Below are positions 1 through 5,600 of a stretch of 10,090 nucleotides of DNA, piece by piece. The notes under the pieces were generated by a model that worked only from the letters and a program-made list of their open reading frames with translations, ran no database searches and had not been told where the DNA came from. The position numbers and the translations under genes were made by a program. The DNA lies in the NCBI GenBank assembly GCA_014523485.1, contig JAATVK010000075.1, positions 1 to 10,090 of the forward strand, written 5' to 3'. The DNA comes from Nitrososphaerales archaeon TH5894. GTDB lineage: Archaea > Thermoproteota > Nitrososphaeria > Nitrososphaerales > Nitrososphaeraceae. The stretch's first letter is position 1. The number at the start of each line of letters is the position of its first letter.

Positions 1-81
1 AGACCCAGCATCTCCAAACATACTCAAAGACCCAGCATCTCCAAACATACTCAAAGACCCAGCATCTCCAAACATACTCAA
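1..81 (+). repeat. Three perfect tandem copies of a 27-base unit
   Basis: Copies lie at 1-27, 28-54 and 55-81 with no differences between them, and the array starts at the window edge, so more copies may lie upstream. Each copy encodes the nonapeptide DPASPNILK in the reading frame ending at 301. Perfect identity at the DNA level, including third codon positions, points to recent expansion or continuing homogenisation by slippage or unequal recombination. Confidence 0.95.
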
Positions 82-301
82 ATTTCCACCTGGTATCGAG
101 TCGCTACAAGAAGGAGATAAACTAAAAAATAAAGAAGTGAATAATAATAATAATAATGAAGTTCCAATATGTAACAAATTAAAATCCTTTGATAAAGTTT
201 TATCGGATACATGGATAGATGGAAAAATAACAGATGATCAAGTTATGTATCTAGGACAACAGGTAAAGGAGCTAATGGTTGAATCTGGATGCATTAATTA
301 A
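2..301 (+). CDS. C-terminal part of an unrecognised repeat-containing protein (open at left edge)
   Basis: The frame is open from the window edge to a TAA at 299-301, giving 99 visible residues; the start lies outside. The visible part begins with three identical DPASPNILK repeats, then a short linker (FPPGIESLQEGDKLK), a run of six Asn, and a 45-residue acidic/hydrophobic tail containing TWIDGKITDDQ and ending in SGCIN. The phase is supported because the 27-base DNA repeat is exactly nine codons in this frame and no stop interrupts it. I recognise no family. The Pro/Asn-rich repeats suggest an extended linker or surface segment, and the tail could be a small helical domain. No membrane segment is visible. 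It is followed by AT-rich non-coding DNA. Confidence 0.7.
   Translation, partial: DPASPNILKDPASPNILKDPASPNILKFPPGIESLQEGDKLKNKEVNNNNNNEVPICNKLKSFDKVLSDTWIDGKITDDQVMYLGQQVKELMVESGCIN
140..157 (+). repeat. (AAT)6 trinucleotide microsatellite coding for poly-Asn
   Basis: Six AAT codons in a row sit inside the partial gene at the left edge and give six asparagines. All six use the same codon, so the tract can change length by slippage without changing the frame. Confidence 0.9.
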
Positions 302-538
302 ACAAAAAATTCATCTTTCAAACATATCCATATTTTTTCTATTTTTTCCTATTAAATTTCTGTTATTACAATATTGCTAAGCAAACTAAATTCTTTTATC
401 AAATCTTCACATCACAGTACGGCAGGTCTAGAGAAAAAAAGAAGAATTCCAATCACTCTTTTTCTTATACCTTTTATAATAAAGTATTACGATATGAAAG
501 AAAAAAAAGTTTTTTATATTATATAGTTACTATAAAAT
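302..538. other. Intergenic, AT-rich, no gene seen
   Basis: Short frames only, none with a convincing start and protein-like composition. A T-rich stretch at 329-360 and another near 458-472 could end transcription of the upstream gene. A slightly GC-richer patch at 408-432 has no clear fold or coding frame. Confidence 0.6.
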
Positions 539-548
539 TTTATATAAG
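539..548 (+). promoter_or_regulatory. Archaeal TATA box (TTTATATAAG) upstream of the candidate RNA
   Basis: A strong TATA-box match whose centre predicts transcription starting near 568-575, shortly before the structured block at 581. The 15-base string ATATAAGGTATTTTA that includes it (542-556) recurs exactly at 2638-2652 in another intergenic region. Confidence 0.5.
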
Positions 549-580
549 GTATTTTAACTAAATTATCTAATATTATTTAT

Positions 581-659
581 GAGGTTCTGTTTGGAGTTCT
601 TTGGACTGAAAAACCAAACTAGAGGACATGTCTTACCTGCATGAGCCTCAATGAACCTT
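581..659 (+). ncRNA. Candidate structured RNA with a three-way junction
   Basis: A block visibly richer in GC than its very AT-rich flanks, lying just after a TATA box. Pairings found by eye: outer stem AGGTTC 582-587 with GAACCT 653-658; first arm GTTTGG 589-594 with CCAAAC 614-619; second arm GAGG 622-625 with CCTC 646-649, with the palindrome GACATGTC (625-632) at or inside that arm. The arms nest without conflict as a three-way junction, and T-rich DNA follows (659-670). No tRNA, RNase P, SRP or C/D-box pattern is recognised. A 60-codon open frame begins inside it at 641, but its Ile/Tyr/Leu/Asn-rich product looks like chance translation of AT-rich DNA. Transcription, strand and ends are inferred. 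Confidence 0.4.
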
Positions 660-839
660 CTTTATATATCCTTGATTATTTATGTTATCGTTTAATTTAT
701 ACTAATATTTATTTAAGCATTAATCAAATGATTATTAATAATAAAATCTATGTCATTAAAAAATTCAATGACCTTCTTATCTTTTATAGTTATTTAAATA
801 ATTGTATTACTGATATTTATTAATAATATATTAGTATTA
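660..839. other. Intergenic, no convincing gene
   Basis: Very AT-rich stretch between the candidate RNA and the small zinc-finger gene read from the other strand. The plus-strand frame from 641 to 823 runs through it but has random-looking composition, no ribosome binding site and no recognisable family. Confidence 0.6.
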
Positions 840-995
840 TCAACCCACTCCACTTGGTTGTTTATGTTCAACGTGTTCTAATTTTATATGTTCATTTTTT
901 GCTGCTAAAGTATCAAAAGGAAGCCCACATATCTCGCATCGAATCGTAGAAGGTCCAGATTTATCAGTTGTCTCGGAAGATGATCGAGATTCCAT
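840..995 (-). CDS. 51-residue C2H2 zinc-finger protein
   Basis: ATG at 993-995 (minus) to TGA at 840-842, 51 residues. After a Ser/Thr-rich 19-residue N-terminus comes a classical finger: C20-E-I-C23, twelve residues, H36, four residues, H41, with a further His at 44, then a short tail ending PSGVG. The C-X2-C-X12-H-X4-H spacing equals that of the finger at the end of the 168-residue protein at 5601-6107. A single finger may bind nucleic acid or serve protein contacts; the partner is unknown. A TATA-like element centred about 27-30 bases before the ATG suggests leaderless transcription. The intact finger in so short a frame is the main evidence that the gene is real. Confidence 0.75.
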   Translation of the reverse strand: MESRSSSETTDKSGPSTIRCEICGLPFDTLAAKNEHIKLEHVEHKQPSGVG

Positions 996-1020
996 CTATT
1001 TCTTTATATTGAAGAAGGAG

Positions 1021-1028
1021 TTTATAAC
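1021..1028 (-). promoter_or_regulatory. TATA box (TTATAAA type) for the small C2H2 gene
   Basis: On the minus strand the string GTTATAAAC lies about 27-30 bases before the ATG at 995, the spacing expected for a leaderless archaeal transcript. Confidence 0.4.
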
Positions 1029-1108
1029 ATTTTGGAATAAAATTATATTTTTGTTGATGATGTTAAACTTAAACAACTAAAATTGTCAAATAAAATTATC
1101 TAAATTGG

Positions 1109-1116
1109 TATAAATA
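1109..1116 (+). promoter_or_regulatory. TATA box (TATAAATA) for the first phosphatase
   Basis: TATAAATA sits so that transcription would begin near 1137-1142, leaving a leader of about 15-20 bases before the ATG pair at 1155/1158. No clear ribosome binding site is seen in that leader. Confidence 0.5.
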
Positions 1117-1154
1117 ATCCTAATTACAATATGCAAACAAAAACCTGAAGAAAA

Positions 1155-2480
1155 ATGATGAAGTCTTTTTTTAAAATATCTATTACGCAATTACCGTTAA
1201 TGGTATTTCTTACAATGTGTTTTATAGTTATAACCATATTTTGCTTAAATAATAGTAATAATAATGCTTTTGGAATTCAAACTGAAACTAGCAACAATAA
1301 AAAAGGTTTTAATATTATAGCTGTTGCAGACGTCGGATGTTCTATAAGAGCTCAAGAAAATATTAAAAATATAGATAAATTAGATCCAGAATTATTTCTC
1401 GTAGCAGGAGATCTTAGTTATGAAAAAACTCCTGATTGTTGGTTTAATATGACCAAATCATTAGATTCAAAAACTAAGATAGCAATAGGCAATCATGATG
1501 ATTATGAAGAAGAAGGAAAAAAAGGAAGCAAGCTTAAAAAGTCATATATGGATCATTATGGATTGGATAAATCCTATTATTCTTTTGATTATCAAAATGT
1601 ACACGTATTAGTACTAGATACTCAATTAGAGCTTTCTGTAGATACACTAGAATCTACGGCAGTAGTAAATAAAACCACAACATATTTAACACAAAAAGAT
1701 TTAGACGATGATAAAAAAGATACGAAAGATAAAAATGACTCAAAGGCTAAAAAGAAAGAACCTCTTCACAAGCTTTATCCATTAATAAATTTAGGCGATT
1801 TCCTTAAACAAAATGCAATTAGTATAGAAATTCCCCAACTCGATAAATTGATAGAATCTAATGCAAAAGTTCCTGCTCTTGATACAAATAATGAACAATA
1901 TCAATTTGTTTTAAATGATTTGGAGAGAACTAGTCAAAATAAAAATATAGATTGGATATTTGTAATGTTCCATAAAACAATGTACTCTTCTCTCGCTAAA
2001 CAGTTAGAAGAATATATTATTAGAGATAAATATCACAAAATTTTTGATAATTACAACGTAGATCTCGTAATCCAAGGTCATAATCATATTTATAGCAGAT
2101 CTCTACCTATAACATTCAATGAACAACAGATCTCTGATCCTATTATAGATCAAAATCATGCCAATAGTAACAATAATAATATATTTACTAATCCACAGGG
2201 ACCTATCTTTTTGGTTGTAGGAACTGGAGGAGATGAACTTTATAATATAAAGGAAAAACAGTATTATGTAGCTAATCAATATGACAAAGGATTTGGTTTT
2301 GTAGATCTTAAAATAGACGGGAAAAGATTGGATGGAACATTTTATGATATCAACTTGATCTGTCAAATGAAAATAACAGAGAATGAAAAGAAACTAGTCA
2401 AGGATTTTGACTCCTGTATCCCACCAGTTGCAGGTAAAGATAAATTAAAATCAATAGATCAGTTTACTATATTTAAATAA
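1155..2480 (+). CDS. Exported purple-acid-phosphatase-like metallophosphoesterase with a charged insert
   Basis: 441 residues. The hydrophobic stretch at about 13-31 is a signal peptide or N-terminal anchor, so the enzyme should face outwards. The calcineurin-like motifs appear in order: D59 in ADVGC, GDLSY (D86, Y89), GNHD (N113, H114), H273 in MFHK, and GHNH (H309, H311). These match all seven metal ligands of plant and mammalian purple acid phosphatases, including the tyrosine that binds Fe(III). Expected reaction: hydrolysis of phosphate monoesters; substrate unknown. Compared with the downstream paralogue it has about 90 extra residues (roughly 157-247) between the central strand and QYQFVLNDL, with a Lys/Asp-rich low-complexity part at 181-202. 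A second ATG at 1158 gives MKSFFK, matching MKSILK of the paralogue, so 1158 may be the true start. Family certain, substrate not. Confidence 0.88.
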   Translation: MMKSFFKISITQLPLMVFLTMCFIVITIFCLNNSNNNAFGIQTETSNNKKGFNIIAVADVGCSIRAQENIKNIDKLDPELFLVAGDLSYEKTPDCWFNMTKSLDSKTKIAIGNHDDYEEEGKKGSKLKKSYMDHYGLDKSYYSFDYQNVHVLVLDTQLELSVDTLESTAVVNKTTTYLTQKDLDDDKKDTKDKNDSKAKKKEPLHKLYPLINLGDFLKQNAISIEIPQLDKLIESNAKVPALDTNNEQYQFVLNDLERTSQNKNIDWIFVMFHKTMYSSLAKQLEEYIIRDKYHKIFDNYNVDLVIQGHNHIYSRSLPITFNEQQISDPIIDQNHANSNNNNIFTNPQGPIFLVVGTGGDELYNIKEKQYYVANQYDKGFGFVDLKIDGKRLDGTFYDINLICQMKITENEKKLVKDFDSCIPPVAGKDKLKSIDQFTIFK

Positions 2481-2858
2481 ACTAGTCAGATTAAAATTAT
2501 ATGATAATAGAGTAACAAATTGAAATAAATACAAAAAATTAACTTTTAGTAAATTAAGTTCAACAAATAAGGCAAAATTTTGTTATAATAAATTAGAAAT
2601 TAAATTAGGCAATCTACTAATTAAGATCTATATTGACATATAAGGTATTTTATATTTTGTTACTTAATATTGTTAGGTGATCTTGTATCAGATTATTTTT
2701 AAAGTTAAACCATCCAATATCATCATGCAAACTATTTTTTATAATACAAAATTAGACTATAAAATTTACAAAGATCCAAATATTTATTCTATAATTAATT
2801 CTGTTATTTTCAAAATAAATTGTTGAAAAATAGAGATATTTTCTAAAAAAAGAAGATT
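2481..2858. other. Intergenic between the two phosphatase genes
   Basis: 378 bases, strongly AT-rich, with no coding frame that looks real. It contains the 15-base string ATATAAGGTATTTTA (2638-2652), shared exactly with the promoter region at 542-556, followed by a somewhat GC-richer patch at 2669-2692 with a weak TGAT/ATCA hairpin. The distance and the internal TATA-like element suggest that the second phosphatase has its own promoter rather than sharing an operon. Confidence 0.6.
2638..2652 (+). promoter_or_regulatory. Repeated TATA-containing 15-mer
   Basis: ATATAAGGTATTTTA is identical to 542-556. It contains a TATA-like core, and transcription from it would begin near 2665-2670, roughly 190 bases before the GTG start of the second phosphatase. 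It may drive a long leader or a small RNA. Its function is inferred only from the repeat and the TATA core. Confidence 0.3.
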
Positions 2859-3887
2859 GTGAAATCAATATTGAAAAATATTATATTGGGAACATATTTT
2901 TTAACCGTAATCTTTAGTTTAACAATAACTTTCAATAATTTTGTTTATGCTCAAGATCCATCTCCAACAGATAATACAGACATAGACAAGAATTTCAATA
3001 TAGCAGTAGCTTCCGATTGGGGATGTAAAGAAGAGGCAGAGAAAACAGCAAAAAACATCCAATTTCATAATCCTGAGCTTGTAATTGCAGGGGGTGATCT
3101 AAGCTATGAAGAAAATGGAGCCTGTTGGATGGAGATAATTGCACCATTCAAGGAGAAAACAGTAATATCAATGGGGGACCATGAATATCATGATACTGAT
3201 GGTGGAAAAGTAGGTGCTATGAATGATTATCTCAAACCATTAGATATTACAAATACTTATTATTCATTCAACTTAAATAATGTTCATTTTGTTGCTATTG
3301 ATCCGTATATTTCATATGAGCCTAATTCTGCTCAGTATGAGTTTGTAATAAATGATTTAAAAAATGCTAATAATAACCCAAACATTGATTGGATCTTCGT
3401 TATAGAACATATCCCACTTTATAGTTCTCCATCTAAGCATGCGGCTGATTCTACAATCAGAGATGTCTTTCATCCCATATTTGATAAATATAATGTTGAT
3501 TTAGTATTTAGTGGAGATAATCACAACTATCAAAGAACATATCCACTAACGTATATCCCCTCTGATAGTTCTACTCCTATAATATCAAAAAAAGATCATA
3601 GTAATTATAAAGATGTCAAATCTGGAGTTATCTATATAATAAGTGGTACTGCTGGAAGATCTCATTATGACATTACACAACAAGCTCCATTTGTTGCAAA
3701 ACAAGATGATATGCGGTTTGGTTTTCTGAATATTGAAATCAAGGGTGACAAGGCTCTGGTTGGAACTTTTTATGCAAATAAGATGATGGATCCAAATTAT
3801 ACTCCGATCTCAGCCACAAATAAAATAGGGAATATACTAGACCAATTTACGATTTCAAAACTCATAACATCAGGGTCAAGTAGTTAA
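2859..3887 (+). CDS. Secreted purple-acid-phosphatase-like protein with altered metal site
   Basis: 342 residues from a GTG start; the N-terminus MKSILKNII matches that of the upstream paralogue, which supports the start. Residues 1-31 form a typical signal peptide, with likely cleavage after VYA before QD, so the protein is exported. Motifs in order: D53 in SDWGC, GDLSY (D80, Y83), GDHE (D107, H108), H184 in IEHIPLYSS, and GDNHNYQR (D220, H222). The Fe(III)-type ligands Asp, Asp, Tyr and His are kept. Two positions expected to hold the second metal differ: Asn of GNHE is Asp107 and the first His of GHxH is Asp220. The carboxylates could still bind metal, so this may be an enzyme with changed metal preference rather than a dead one. 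It lacks the charged insert of its neighbour. The pair probably arose by duplication; substrate unknown. Confidence 0.87.
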   Translation: MKSILKNIILGTYFLTVIFSLTITFNNFVYAQDPSPTDNTDIDKNFNIAVASDWGCKEEAEKTAKNIQFHNPELVIAGGDLSYEENGACWMEIIAPFKEKTVISMGDHEYHDTDGGKVGAMNDYLKPLDITNTYYSFNLNNVHFVAIDPYISYEPNSAQYEFVINDLKNANNNPNIDWIFVIEHIPLYSSPSKHAADSTIRDVFHPIFDKYNVDLVFSGDNHNYQRTYPLTYIPSDSSTPIISKKDHSNYKDVKSGVIYIISGTAGRSHYDITQQAPFVAKQDDMRFGFLNIEIKGDKALVGTFYANKMMDPNYTPISATNKIGNILDQFTISKLITSGSSS

Positions 3888-4164
3888 GGTAAGCAAATTA
3901 AAAATAATATGCTCTATTTTATTTTTCTAACCAAATCTTTGTTGGATAAATATTAACCATCCAAATTTAACTATTTAATTTTTTTTATGAAACTTATAGG
4001 AGACATAATCTTTGGATGATATTAACACTTTTAATATATATATAAAGGATGTAATGATAACTATTAAAAGAAAAGATATATTTAGATATATTTAGATTAA
4101 AAAACTATTACTAGAATTAAATTAGATAAATTTACTAATTATTCGATGATATAAATTAGTTAAC

Positions 4165-4198
4165 TAGTTAATTAAATAATAAAATTGTTAATTAACTA
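4165..4198. repeat. Perfect 11-base inverted repeat
   Basis: TAGTTAATTAA at 4165-4175 is the exact reverse complement of 4188-4198, separated by 12 bases. It is made almost only of A and T, so chance is plausible. It could be an operator, or a terminator for the minus-strand gene that ends at 4385. Confidence 0.45.
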
Positions 4199-4235
4199 AA
4201 GATATGGTAGTATACTTTTAACAAACAAACCAAGG

Positions 4236-4308
4236 CTTATATATTCAGGAAACAAATTACAATTAGTTTAGGATAAAGTTGGTCGATTTAAACAACAATG
4301 CCCAACTT
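4236..4308 (+). ncRNA. TATA box followed by a hairpin: possible small RNA
   Basis: CTTATATATT at 4236-4245 predicts transcription from about 4266-4272. A hairpin follows at once: AAGTTGG 4276-4282 pairs with CCAACTT 4302-4308 around a 19-base loop, and T-rich DNA comes after. No protein frame follows on this strand. The feature is supported only by the promoter-like string and the stem; it lies downstream of, and antisense to, the broken DUF2795-like gene. Confidence 0.22.
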
Positions 4309-4384
4309 CATTTTAATATTATTAAATTGGGGATACATAAAATACCTATGATATACAAATAAACTAAAATAAAATATTGTTAGT

Positions 4385-4696
4385 TTAGTAAACTAGACCT
4401 GTCTCATATGTAACTTCCGATAAATTTTTGTATTCCTTCTCTGGTAGTTTTTCTAGTTTTTCTAGTAAATCTTTCGCTGTAGTATTGTTTTACAAAATCT
4501 ACTATTTTTTCCTTATTTGCTGGAAAGTCAAGATCCTTTAGTATTTGACCTATTGATGCAACCCCTTCATAGGTTTCGACATTACCTCTTTTCTCTGCCC
4601 AGGTATACCTCCCTGTTCACTTACTACTGAAGCTGTTTCAGCAGGGTCTTGGGATCCTGGCATTTGTTCTGGTTTTTCTCTATTATTAGAATTCAT
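4385..4696 (-). pseudogene. DUF2795-like protein gene with two compensating frameshifts
   Basis: From ATG at 4694-4696 the minus frame reads 33 residues (to GGIPG near 4598) and would stop at TAG 4550-4552. The family-like sequence continues one frame over: AEKRGNVETYEGV, then ASIGQILKDLDFPANKEKI and VDFVK, to about 4488. It returns to the first frame at 4486 with NTTAKDLLEKLEKLP, then EKEYKNLSEV, and ends at TAA 4385-4387. The FPANKEKIVDFV and LEKLPEKEY patterns match my recollection of the small DUF2795 domain, whose function is not known to me. Repaired, the product would be about 103 residues. One base appears lost at about 4597-4605 and one gained at about 4486-4490, restoring frame. This may be a true pseudogene, an assembly error or, less likely, recoding. 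The intact TATA box suggests recent damage or error. Confidence 0.65.
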
Positions 4697-5091
4697 AACA
4701 TCGTATGTAAATCAAAATATATATTGATTGAGTGAATTATACTAGAAAGTTTATAGTATATAATGATACATTAGTAAATTCGTAAATTGATTATAAACTA
4801 GATAAAATGCATCTCTATAAATTTAGAATAAATCCGGATTAGCATTTTAGTCGAATGTTAAAAATGATCCTAAAATAAAAGATCTCCTACAACAAATATT
4901 AATAGAAAAAAAATTCAATCTAATAGATTTTAGAGATTTCTTTCGATTTTATCTTTAGACATTAAACAATTTCCAATTGTAGCATTGAAATTTACGATTT
5001 TAGTAATAAACTACAAAATATCGTTCATATACTATATTTCTCACTAATAGAAATGTATCTTTTTATTTGATATTTCCTATATTATAATAAA
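4697..5091. other. Intergenic with a start-less open stretch
   Basis: Besides the minus-strand TATA box near 4721, it holds a 10-base palindrome AATCCGGATT at 4831-4840 and an open stretch at 4851-4958 (35 codons between stops, no ATG, GTG or TTG start) reading SNVKNDPKIKDLLQQ and so on to FRDFFRFYL. That string looks more protein-like than its surroundings and may be a gene remnant, but it could be chance. Nothing else is supported. Confidence 0.45.
4716..4725 (-). promoter_or_regulatory. TATA box for the DUF2795-like gene
   Basis: The minus strand reads AATATATATTTT here, centred about 25 bases before the ATG at 4696, as expected for leaderless archaeal transcription. It shows the promoter is kept although the reading frame is broken. 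Confidence 0.45.
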
Positions 5092-5217
5092 ATGCTTGGT
5101 AAATGTGAAAGTTGTGGGACACCGGATGTGGAAGTAAAACCCTCTAAAGATAATGGCGGGAAAGAAAAACTCTTATGCAATCAATGTAGGCCTGCAGATG
5201 GAGCCTATGGATATTGA
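5092..5217 (+). CDS. 41-residue zinc-ribbon protein
   Basis: ATG at 5092-5094 to TGA at 5215-5217. The short protein has two cysteine pairs, C5-E-S-C8 and C29-N-Q-C32, separated by 20 residues with a Lys/Gly-rich centre: a treble-clef or zinc-ribbon pattern able to hold one zinc ion. The tail is RPADGAYGY. The block is clearly richer in GC than its flanks, and a T/A-rich element lies about 25-33 bases upstream (TTTTATTT near 5061-5068), compatible with a leaderless message. Such small single-ribbon proteins are common in archaea and usually have no assigned role. A run of seven T at about 5312-5318 may end the transcript. The cysteine pattern makes a real gene likely; function is unknown. Confidence 0.72.
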   Translation: MLGKCESCGTPDVEVKPSKDNGGKEKLLCNQCRPADGAYGY

Positions 5218-5370
5218 TTACAATAAATTCAAAATAAATTACTCTATCTTTTGTGCATAATACTCATTATTCTATAAGACATAAACTGCTATAAGAAAAG
5301 AAATAGATTTGTTTTTTTAACAATTCATCAATTAAATTATTTATTATAATAACCAAAGTTTTTGATGTAC

Positions 5371-5438
5371 CTTATATAATTTAAGAATTTTACATTGTTA
5401 GTAAAAATCCCTGATTCCACAATCAAAAATTAGTCAGG
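5371..5438 (+). ncRNA. TATA box plus hairpin: possible small RNA or leader element
   Basis: CTTATATAAT at 5371-5380 predicts a start near 5400-5405. CCTGATT 5410-5416 can pair with AGTCAGG 5432-5438 (seven pairs including one G-U) around a 15-base loop, followed by an A-rich run. There is no adjacent coding frame; the next gene starts 160 bases on. The arrangement resembles that at 4236-4308. Weak evidence. Confidence 0.2.
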
Positions 5439-5553
5439 AAAAAAACCAAATCTCAATATCTTTTGATAATAGCTCAAGCAAAATAAGAACAAATACCATT
5501 GAATCAAAATAAAAAAAATCGGAAGGACAGAAAAAAAATAAAAGTCGAATCTA

Positions 5554-5562
5554 TTATATAAT
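5554..5562 (+). promoter_or_regulatory. TATA box for the PRC-barrel/C2H2 gene
   Basis: TTATATAAT here predicts a start near 5583-5588. AGGTG at 5587-5591, nine bases before the ATG at 5601, can serve as a ribosome binding site, which supports that ATG. Confidence 0.5.
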
Positions 5563-5600
5563 ATATCGTGCGTCTAAAATTAGTAAAGGTGTAATTATTA

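Larger units (their letters stand above)
3888..4384. other. Intergenic, AT-rich, with inverted repeats and orphan promoter-like sites
   Basis: No convincing gene on either strand in 497 bases. A T-rich run at about 3912-3927 may terminate the phosphatase transcript. A TATA-like tract at 4033-4047 precedes only a 13-codon frame. The decamer GATATATTTA is repeated in tandem at 4075-4094. A perfect 11-base inverted repeat lies at 4165-4198, and a TATA box at 4236-4245 is followed by a hairpin at 4276-4308. Confidence 0.6.
5218..5600. other. Intergenic with an orphan promoter-hairpin unit
   Basis: No real gene seen in 383 bases. It contains a T-run at about 5312-5318, a TATA-like CTTATATAAT at 5371-5380, a small hairpin at 5410-5438, and the TATA box of the following gene at 5554-5562. 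The upstream TATA element may serve as a second promoter that gives the next gene a long leader containing the hairpin. Confidence 0.55.

Noticed and set aside
408..475. Slightly GC-richer patch with short minus-strand frame ending RPAVL
   Set aside because: About 20 codons, no family, no consistent hairpin; insufficient for a gene or RNA call.
641..823. 60-codon plus-strand open frame (MSLNEPSLY...)
   Set aside because: Its translation is Ile/Tyr/Leu/Asn-rich as expected from random AT-rich DNA, it has no ribosome site, and it begins inside the candidate RNA structure.
1053..1161. C/D-box sRNA-like strings (TGATGA at 1055-1060, CTGA at 1145-1148, ATGATGA at 1155-1161)
   Set aside because: The boxes are too far apart, the last coincides with the phosphatase start codons, and no closing stem is seen.
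2103..2366. 87-codon minus-strand open frame
   Set aside because: It lies wholly inside the first phosphatase gene on the opposite strand, whose motifs are certain.
4075..4094. Two tandem copies of GATATATTTA
   Set aside because: Only two short A/T-only copies; far from a CRISPR or iteron array.
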